Source: JAKORR01 sp964608495 (lineage in GTDB: Bacteria > Armatimonadota > Zipacnadia > Zipacnadales > FEN-943). Taken from it: a stretch of 11,227 bases of DNA. Made by a program: the position numbers and the translations under genes. Of this stretch, positions 6,775 through 11,227 are shown in pieces. Location: assembly GCA_964608495.1 (NCBI GenBank), contig CAZSOQ010000176.1, positions 1 to 11,227 of the forward strand, in the 5' to 3' direction. Under the pieces are notes generated by a model, which saw nothing but the letters and a program-made list of their open reading frames with translations, had not been told where the DNA came from and searched no databases. Each line of letters opens with the position of its first letter. The stretch's first letter is position 1.

Positions 6775-6810
6775 CAGCGCCGCAGTCGGCTTGCGGTCCG
6801 CAGGGCGCTG
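6775..6810. terminator. hairpin between convergent genes
   Basis: CAGCGCC (6775-6781) pairs exactly with GGCGCTG (6804-6810), and TGCGG-T-CCGCA lies inside. A second stem CTGGG-CTC-CCCAG (6808-6820) overlaps it. It fills the 60-base gap between the lipoprotein stop and the end of the opposing 4Fe-4S gene. There is no T-run on either side, so it is only a candidate bidirectional terminator. Confidence 0.4.
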
Positions 6811-6828
6811 GGCTCCCCAGACCTGAGG

Positions 6829-7719
6829 CTACTCGATGCGCCAGGGCTTGCGGACCCGGAAGGGGCGCTTGAACCGCTTGCGTAGCTTGCCCTGCTCCTC
6901 CAGATGGACCATGCACGCGCGCATGCAGCCCCGCGCGCCCTCCAGCGCCCGGCCGTACCAGTAGACGGGACTCGGATCGCCCAGGAAGGGATTATGCTCC
7001 GGCGGCGGGCTCTGGAAAGACTCCGTGCACCGGGCGATGTCTATCTTGCCCCACTCCACCTCGCGCCCCGCCACCGTGATTCTGACCGTCTCGTCGGTGC
7101 TGATGGCGCCGCCCGTGCAGTCGCGGGCGCACAACATGCAGCGGTCGCACAGCTCGGGGCCCTCGTAGAGCGGATCGGGCTCGAGCGGCGCGTCGGTGAT
7201 GAGGCAGGCGAGGCGCTGGCGCGGCCCGAACTCCGGCGTCAGCAGCAGCTTGCTGTAGCCTATCTCGCCCAGCCCCGCCGCGAAGGCCGCGATGCGAAGG
7301 TGGACGAACACGTCCGGCCCGGGCTTGTCCTCCGACACGGGACGGCTCCAGCCCTCGCGCAGCTCCCCCGTCTGGGTGCTGATGCCGCACCACGGGAAGC
7401 AGTTGGGGATCGGCACCGCCTCGTAGCCCTCTTCCTCGAGGAACTGGTTCACCTGCCAGATCACCATCGGCTGCAGGATCCAGTTGATGCCCGCGTAGCC
7501 CATGCCGCAGTAGGATACGTAGAAGGTGCCTTCCTCGATGCCGCGCAACGACCCCCGCGGTATCCGGAAGCCCAGGACGATCATGGTCTGGGCGTCCGGG
7601 AAGATATAGCGGGGATCGAACTGCTTGGGCGCGCCCTCGAACCGCTCCATCGGCGCTATCCCGACGAGATCCGCCCCGGCCGCCCTGGCGACTTCCTTCA
7701 CCTTCTCGGAGGTCAACAT
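6829..7719 (-). CDS. 4Fe-4S protein related to epoxyqueuosine reductase (QueG-like)
   Basis: 296 residues. The ATG has AGGAG 9 bases upstream. MLTSEKVKEVARAAGADLVGIAP is the usual N-terminus of the QueG/reductive-dehalogenase-related family. The central FAAGLGEIGYSKLLLTPEFG (146-165) and LITDAPLEPD (173-182) match that family's conserved core. A ferredoxin motif C191-x2-C194-x2-C197-x3-C201 binds one [4Fe-4S] cluster. For a second cluster only C231, C266 and C270 are evident. QueG converts epoxyqueuosine to queuosine in tRNA using cobalamin and iron-sulfur clusters; in QueG the segment before AGLG reads VD-x-x-P-LLER, but here it is VHLRIAAF, so the catalytic Asp appears lost and another redox role is likely. 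The protein is shorter than typical QueG and ends in a basic tail (KRFKRPFRVRKPWRIE). No partner gene is adjacent; it is a single minus-strand gene. Confidence 0.85.
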   Translation of the reverse strand: MLTSEKVKEVARAAGADLVGIAPMERFEGAPKQFDPRYIFPDAQTMIVLGFRIPRGSLRGIEEGTFYVSYCGMGYAGINWILQPMVIWQVNQFLEEEGYEAVPIPNCFPWCGISTQTGELREGWSRPVSEDKPGPDVFVHLRIAAFAAGLGEIGYSKLLLTPEFGPRQRLACLITDAPLEPDPLYEGPELCDRCMLCARDCTGGAISTDETVRITVAGREVEWGKIDIARCTESFQSPPPEHNPFLGDPSPVYWYGRALEGARGCMRACMVHLEEQGKLRKRFKRPFRVRKPWRIE

Positions 7720-7838
7720 CCGGCTGCGCTCCTTTGGGGTCGCTGTAGACCATCGGCGCCCCGGGACTGGTCTCGCCCACGGGCCGGCTGCCTGGCGACC
7801 CCTGCCGGGTTCGACGGACCAAGCCTGCCACCTCCTGC

Positions 7839-7894
7839 CGTCTCCCCCCAGCCCGGGCGGTGTACCGCCGCTCGCCGCCGAGGGCGGGGAGACG
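7839..7894. other. candidate structured RNA / composite inverted repeat
   Basis: Outer arms CGTCTCCCC (7839-7847) and GGGGAGACG (7886-7894) pair over 9 bases. After a CCA bulge the stem can extend by GCCC (7851-7854) with GGGC (7882-7885). Inside are GGCGG-TGTA-CCGCC (about 7857-7869, exact arms 7856-7861 and 7864-7869) and TCG-CCGC-CGA (7872-7881): a three-way-junction shape. On the minus strand it would lie in the leader of the 4Fe-4S gene, 119 bases before its start. No U-run follows on either strand. Confidence 0.45.
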
Positions 7895-7948
7895 AGCCCC
7901 TTCAGCCATATTTGCCATGTTTGGTTTCGATATTAGGACAAGGGGCTC
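7894..7948. repeat. inverted repeat flanking an AT-rich core
   Basis: GAGCCCCTT (7894-7902) and AAGGGGCTC (7940-7948) are exact reverse complements around a 37-base AT-rich core that contains TAATAT-like boxes on the minus strand (7935-7930). It directly abuts the preceding element, sharing base 7894. It could frame the promoter of the 4Fe-4S gene. Confidence 0.4.
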
Positions 7949-7966
7949 AGGGAAGCCAGACCGAGT

Positions 7967-7982
7967 TGCCCAGGCCTGGGCA
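7967..7982. repeat. 16-base perfect palindrome
   Basis: TGCCCAGGCCTGGGCA is identical to its reverse complement. As DNA it could be an operator; as RNA it would be a 6-bp stem with a GGCC loop. It lies between the AT-rich core and the csp promoter. Confidence 0.4.
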
Positions 7983-8114
7983 GGGAACCAGCGGCGCACG
8001 ACGGCTTGCGTGCCGGGGCTTGAGGCGCAGGCTGTCAGGCCGAAGGCAGGGCTGTCGCGCGGCAGTGGGCCCCCCAGAGGCGGCCTAGGCGGGCCGATTC
8101 GGGAGCCTTCGCGG

Positions 8115-8143
8115 TTGACAGAGGGCGGGTTTTGGGTTAAGGT
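8115..8143 (+). promoter_or_regulatory. sigma-70 promoter of the cold-shock gene
   Basis: A perfect TTGACA (8115-8120), a 17-base spacer and a weak -10 TAAGGT (8138-8143). The predicted start near 8150 gives a leader of about 40 bases, much shorter than the long cold-responsive leader of E. coli cspA. Confidence 0.65.
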
Positions 8144-8176
8144 CCCTCCGCTGGGCGGTCTGACCCACCCGCAGGC

Positions 8177-8184
8177 AGGAGGAG
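8177..8184 (+). promoter_or_regulatory. SD for the TTG start of the cold-shock gene
   Basis: AGGAGGAG lies 6 bases before TTG 8191. No ATG or GTG start fits: the conserved domain begins within four codons of this TTG. Confidence 0.7.
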
Positions 8185-8190
8185 TCGGCT

Positions 8191-8445
8191 TTGCGTCAGC
8201 GAGGACGTGTAAAGTGGTTCAACCCCGACAAGGGGTACGGCTTCATTGAGGTGCCTGGGGAGCGGGACGTGTTCGTGCACTGGTCCGCGATCCAGATGCA
8301 GGGCTTCAAAACGCTGGAAGAGGGCGAAGAGGTTGAGTTTGACCTCGTGCAGAGCGATCGGGGACCGCAAGCGGCCAACGTGACTCGACCTGGTGGCGGG
8401 GCGGCGCCGGCTGCGGGCGGCGGTTTTGAAGCGCAGACCTGGTAG
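8191..8445 (+). CDS. cold-shock domain protein (CspA family)
   Basis: 84 residues from a TTG with a strong SD. A single cold-shock domain: GRVKWFNPDKGYGFIE with RNP1 KGYGFI (14-19), RNP2 DVFVHW (26-31), then SAIQMQGFKTLEEGEEVEFDL and GPQAANV. It binds single-stranded RNA or DNA in the cytoplasm and acts as an RNA chaperone in this family. Most CspA proteins have 65-70 residues; this one carries a 17-residue Gly/Ala tail (GGGAAPAAGGGFEAQTW), a modest extension. Transcribed from its own promoter at 8115-8143; the hibernation factor follows 99 bases later on the same strand, so the two may be co-transcribed. Confidence 0.95.
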   Translation: MRQRGRVKWFNPDKGYGFIEVPGERDVFVHWSAIQMQGFKTLEEGEEVEFDLVQSDRGPQAANVTRPGGGAAPAAGGGFEAQTW

Positions 8446-8544
8446 ACCTCGGCTTAACTCCCTGCCCTACCCAACGGCGGATCGGCCATCTGCCTATCCG
8501 TTCTGTGCGATTTGGGGCCTAAGCAGGTTAGAGAGGTGGGGCCT

Positions 8545-9090
8545 ATGCGTATTGATGTCCAAGGCCGCAACGTAGAGATTACGCAAAGATTCCGTGACCA
8601 CGTCGAACCCCGGCTGGAGACACTGCACAGGCACTTCGACCGCATCCAGTCGGTCAAGGTCGTCATGTCTCAGCAGCGCCAATGGCGGGTCGTCGAGGTC
8701 ACGGTGGACGCTGATGGTGTCCTCCTAAGGGCCGAGGAGCGCAGTGACGACGAGCTCACCAGCTTCGATCGCGCCCTCGGCGCTGTCGGCAAGCAGGTGG
8801 AGCGGTACAAGGACCGTCTGCGGCGCTTTCGGCACCGTCGCGGCCTGCGCGAGGCCGACGCCCCAGCGGCGGAGGACCTCGAGGAAGAGGAAGAGCTGCT
8901 GGGCGACGAGGCCGTGCGGATCATCCGCACCAAGTCGGTGCCTCTGAAGCCGATGACCGCCCAGGAGGCTGCCATGCAGATGGAGCTTCTCGGGCACGAC
9001 TTCTTCATGTTCCACGACGCCGAGACCCAGAAGGTGTGTCTGGTTTACAGGCGGCGTGACGGCGACTACGGAATGCTCGTCCCCGAATAG
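8545..9090 (+). CDS. hpf: ribosome hibernation promoting factor, long form (HPF/RaiA family)
   Basis: 181 residues from ATG 8545, with GAGAGGTGG (8531-8539) upstream; the frame extends to 8512 but without an SD. N-terminal S30EA/HPF domain about 1-98 (MRIDVQGRNVEITQRFRDHV to RLRRFRHR), an acidic linker (EDLEEEEELLGDE), and the C-terminal dimerisation domain about 122-181 (VRIIRTKSVPLKPMTAQEAA, MELLGHDFFMFHD, VYRRRDGDYGML). In the long form the N-domain sits in the decoding/mRNA channel of the 30S subunit and the C-domain pairs two ribosomes into inactive 100S dimers in stationary phase. In the gap before it, CGGAT (8478-8482) can pair with ATCCG (8496-8500), and GGGGCCTA occurs twice (about 8515 and 8538). 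Association with a cold-shock gene fits a stress setting. Confidence 0.95.
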   Translation: MRIDVQGRNVEITQRFRDHVEPRLETLHRHFDRIQSVKVVMSQQRQWRVVEVTVDADGVLLRAEERSDDELTSFDRALGAVGKQVERYKDRLRRFRHRRGLREADAPAAEDLEEEEELLGDEAVRIIRTKSVPLKPMTAQEAAMQMELLGHDFFMFHDAETQKVCLVYRRRDGDYGMLVPE

Positions 9091-9118
9091 GCTGGGCGAC
9101 CGTGCGCGTGCCCTGCGC

Positions 9119-9182
9119 CGCCTGTCCTCGACGGTCAGCCTGGCCGGACCGCAGCCAAGCGGGTGCCTGGGGCTGACAGGCG
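9119..9182 (+). other. inverted repeats after hpf (competing hairpins)
   Basis: CGCCTGTC (9119-9126) pairs with GACAGGCG (9175-9182), extendable by about three pairs past a one-base bulge. GTCAGCC (9134-9140) pairs with GGCTGAC (9171-9177), which overlaps the first arm, so the two stems exclude each other. No U-run, so it is either a Rho-type 3' end of hpf or part of the leader of the next gene. Confidence 0.4.
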
Positions 9183-9239
9183 CGCGTGCGAGTCCCCGAC
9201 AAGGAATGTGGTTTGGCCGGGCGAACTCCTGCCGCCGCG

Positions 9240-9280
9240 GGAGGGCTCAACCGACCCTCCGAGGCTGACTTGCGGGAGGG
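9240..9280 (+). promoter_or_regulatory. possible SD-sequestering switch ahead of the TPR gene
   Basis: GGAGGG (9240-9245), CCCTCC (9255-9260) and the SD GGAGGG (9275-9280). The middle element can pair with either flank over six GC-rich pairs. Pairing with the first leaves the SD free; pairing with the second hides it. The SD is 7 bases before GTG 9288. Confidence 0.4.
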
Positions 9281-9287
9281 ATGACCT

Positions 9288-11227
9288 GTGGCAGGACCGG
9301 GCGATCACGAGGATGTCACGAGGCAGCCTTTCCCCTCGCGCGAATCCCCCGAGGCGATCCTCCACCGACTGCAGGAGGCCGTGGCTCTGCCCGGCAGCCT
9401 GGCAGCGCCCTTCGCGGCGGCCGTGGCCCGGGTAGAGCAGGGCGAGCTGCTCGAAGGCGCCGAGGCCCTGGCCGAGGTGGGGGAGAAGCTCGAGCAGGCC
9501 GGTGGCGTGGATCAGGCAGCGCTGGTCAACCGGGCGGCAGGGGACCTGCTGGTGGCGGCCGGCGAGGGCGTTCGGGCAGCGCACGTATACTTCCGCCTCT
9601 ATCGTCACGCCCGAGCCTCCGCCGACGAGGCGGCGCAGCGCGAGGCGGCCGAGCTGCTGGTGGCGGCCTGCCCGCCTCTGCCGGAGCACGCCCTCGGCAT
9701 CGAGGAGCGTCCGCCGGCCGACCCGACTGCCGCGGCCCAGCGGTTCGAGGAGGGCAAGGCGGCAGCCGAGAGAGGCGACATGGACGTCGCGCTGAGCGCC
9801 TTCCGGCAGGCGGCCTCCCTTAATCCCACGCACCACGCCGCGCTCTTCTGCTTCGCCGTCGCGATGGCGCGCGTCAACGCGACCACGGGCGTGCCCTTCC
9901 AGGAAGGCGGCCCGCCCCTGCGCCATGTGGGCGTGCCCACCCTCGCTTTGCTGGCGCTCGATGCCGCCGCGTCGCAGAGAGCCGCGGCCGGGGCGCCCGA
10001 TCCCGCCGTGCAGGCCTTCTGCCGTCGTCTGGCCCTCGACCCTTCGGACGCCGTGTGGGTGGGCTGCGACGAGCAGTCGGACAAGGACGCTCCCTGGATC
10101 GCCCTGGGGCTCATGGCCGAGTACGTGGGCGACGCGGGGGAAGCACAACGCAACCTGGAACGGGCGCATCAGCTTCTCGCCTACGGCGACCGCGCCGCCA
10201 TGGTGCTGCGCGCGCTCGAGCGCCTGTCGCGCGCGCCGGCGGCCGAGAGCCCGACGCCCCAGATGCCCGGCACCGAGGCACCCGCGACCGGAGGCCCTCT
10301 GCCGACAGGCGCCCGCGTCCTGGCCAACTGGGAGGGCTACGGCGTCTACTACCCGGGGCGGGTGACAGGCCATGGCTCCCAGGGATATACCGTCGCCTTC
10401 GACGACGGCGACCGCGGCACCCTCCCCGAGACCCAGGTGCGCCGCGAGGACTTGGCGCCGGGGCAGCGGGTCCGCGTTGATCTCGAGGGCAACCAGCGGT
10501 ACAAGTACGGCACGGTGACGGCGCGGGCCGGCGACGAGCTGCGGGCGCGCATGGACGAGACGGGCCAGGAGGTGCGGGTACCTGTGGCCCGTGTGGGCGT
10601 CCCGGGCACGGGCTATCCGCCCATCGAGGCCGGCCCCAGCCGCCGCTTGCTGTACCCGGTCCGCGACCGGGAGGCGGGTCAGAGGCTGTACGAGAGCGCG
10701 CTGGACGCAGCCGAGGGCGAGGACCTGCCCGAGGCCGTGCGGCTCCTCGAGCGCGCGGTGGAGGAGTGGCCATCGGCTGGGGTGTTCTACACGCTGGGCT
10801 GCTACCTGCAGCAGCTTGGGCGTCTCGAGGAGGCACGCGAGGCCTACCTCGACTGCCTCAGGATGGACCCGGCCTACGCGGACGGCCTGGCGAACCTGGC
10901 GCACGTGTGCGTCGAGTTGCGCCATCACGATGACGCCTGCCGGTGCATTCTGGCGGCCATGGACTGCGTCCGAGATGCGGCACTGCCGCACCTGGCGGCG
11001 GCGGTGATCCTGGCCTCGGCCGGTCGGTGGCAGGAAGCGTTCGCCCATGCCGACCTAGCCCTGAAGCTGCGCCCCACGCTCCTGCCGGCCTACGCGGTGC
11101 GGCAGCAGATCGCCTCCCACCTCCCGGAGGATCAGCGGCAGGCGGAGCAGGTGCCAGCGCCCACGCCGTACGATCTTGGCCGGATCTGCGACGACCTGGT
11201 GCAGGGGCTGCCCTGCCCGTGCTGGCA
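9288..11227 (+). CDS. TPR protein with inserted tandem Tudor/SH3-like module, partial (3' end beyond window)
   Basis: 646 full codons with no stop to the right edge. GTG 9288 has GGGAGGG 7 bases upstream. Residues 1-140 are helical and Ala/Glu-rich. A TPR-like helix pair lies at about 147-195 (RFEEGKAAAERGDMDVALSAF, QAASLNP); more helical repeat at about 267-312. A Pro/Thr-rich link leads to about 341-387 (GARVLANWEGYGVYYPGRV, YTVAFDDGDRGTL), a Tudor/DUF4537-like small beta barrel, and a second copy at 388-439 (GQRVRVDLEG, YKYGTVTARAGDELRARMD). At about 462-610 come clear TPRs (LPEAVRLLERAVEEWPSAGV, LQQLGRLEEAREAYLDCLRM, NLAHVCVELRHHDDA). The last visible residues are GLPCPCW, possibly the start of a Cys-rich zinc motif. 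No signal peptide, so it is probably a cytoplasmic scaffold; partners unknown. The long reverse-strand frame over this gene is a shadow. Confidence 0.85.
   Translation, partial: MAGPGDHEDVTRQPFPSRESPEAILHRLQEAVALPGSLAAPFAAAVARVEQGELLEGAEALAEVGEKLEQAGGVDQAALVNRAAGDLLVAAGEGVRAAHVYFRLYRHARASADEAAQREAAELLVAACPPLPEHALGIEERPPADPTAAAQRFEEGKAAAERGDMDVALSAFRQAASLNPTHHAALFCFAVAMARVNATTGVPFQEGGPPLRHVGVPTLALLALDAAASQRAAAGAPDPAVQAFCRRLALDPSDAVWVGCDEQSDKDAPWIALGLMAEYVGDAGEAQRNLERAHQLLAYGDRAAMVLRALERLSRAPAAESPTPQMPGTEAPATGGPLPTGARVLANWEGYGVYYPGRVTGHGSQGYTVAFDDGDRGTLPETQVRREDLAPGQRVRVDLEGNQRYKYGTVTARAGDELRARMDETGQEVRVPVARVGVPGTGYPPIEAGPSRRLLYPVRDREAGQRLYESALDAAEGEDLPEAVRLLERAVEEWPSAGVFYTLGCYLQQLGRLEEAREAYLDCLRMDPAYADGLANLAHVCVELRHHDDACRCILAAMDCVRDAALPHLAAAVILASAGRWQEAFAHADLALKLRPTLLPAYAVRQQIASHLPEDQRQAEQVPAPTPYDLGRICDDLVQGLPCPCW

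Larger units (their letters stand above)
7720..8190. other. divergent intergenic region rich in inverted repeats
   Basis: It separates the minus-strand 4Fe-4S gene from the plus-strand cold-shock gene. No gene is seen. It holds AGACCA (7747-7752) with TGGTCT (7768-7773), the composite repeat 7839-7894, the inverted repeat 7894-7948 around an AT-rich core, the palindrome 7967-7982 and the csp promoter at 8115-8143. Confidence 0.7.

Noticed and set aside
7807..7822. GGTTCGA suggests a tRNA T-loop
   Set aside because: No matching T-stem, anticodon arm or acceptor stem can be drawn around it.
7855..7870. GGGCGGTGTACCGCCG resembles the T-box antiterminator motif (GGGTGGNACCGCG)
   Set aside because: Two extra bases, no room for a stem I with specifier loop on the plus strand, no terminator, and no aminoacyl-tRNA synthetase or amino-acid gene downstream.
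6992..7999. 335-codon minus-strand frame overlapping the 4Fe-4S gene in another phase
   Set aside because: Its C-terminal two thirds are an out-of-frame reading of the iron-sulfur gene; the upstream part has no recognisable content.
9181..9200. GCGAGTCCCCGAC resembles the 3' part of a tRNA
   Set aside because: The flanking bases do not give a T-arm or acceptor stem.
9135..11048. 637-codon open frame on the minus strand
   Set aside because: It is antisense to the TPR/Tudor protein, rich in His, Gly and Arg, has no recognisable domain and no SD; it is an effect of high G+C at third positions of the real gene.

Overview
The window is GC-rich bacterial chromosomal DNA (about two thirds G+C by eye). 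Genes are tightly packed, Shine-Dalgarno (SD) sequences are strong (GGAGG, GGGAGG), and GTG and TTG starts are common. The gene content (PolX, a UroD-family methyltransferase-like protein, a QueG-like iron-sulfur protein, a long-form ribosome hibernation factor, secreted FlgT/CsgG-like proteins and a lipoprotein) fits a diderm, probably environmental lineage of the Armatimonadota, Planctomycetota or Chloroflexota kind. That placement is an inference and nothing in the window fixes the phylum. There is no rRNA, tRNA, CRISPR array, transposase or phage gene.

Left block (1-3456, minus strand, read right to left): a UroD-superfamily protein (2326-3456), then DNA polymerase/exonuclease PolX (414-2168), then an exported Pro/Gln/Asp-rich protein (1-417) whose ATG overlaps the PolX stop as ATGA and which runs off the left edge. 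PolX is a repair polymerase with all palm catalytic aspartates, but the first His of its PHP motif is Gln.

Middle block (3457-6828): a 569-base divergent spacer holds palindromes and an AT-rich island with an almost perfect sigma-70 promoter (TTGACT-17-TATAAT, 3961-3989). It drives a plus-strand cassette of three exported proteins. The first looks like a FlgT N-terminal/LPP20-type domain plus a middle domain. The second looks like a CsgG/TolB-N fold plus a FlgT C-terminal-like domain. The third is a lipoprotein with a four-cysteine cluster and an NPCBM-like beta-sandwich. This is the best candidate for an undescribed envelope system. A hairpin at 6775-6810 sits between it and the convergent iron-sulfur gene.

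Right block (6829-11227): a minus-strand 4Fe-4S protein related to epoxyqueuosine reductase (6829-7719), then a divergent spacer of about 470 bases unusually rich in inverted repeats (7839-7894, 7894-7948, 7967-7982). Next come, on the plus strand, a cold-shock protein with its own TTGACA promoter and TTG start (8191-8445), a long-form hibernation promoting factor (8545-9090), and a TPR protein interrupted by a tandem Tudor/SH3-like module (from 9288, cut by the right edge). The 197-base leader of the TPR gene can form mutually exclusive hairpins, one of which would cover the ribosome binding site.
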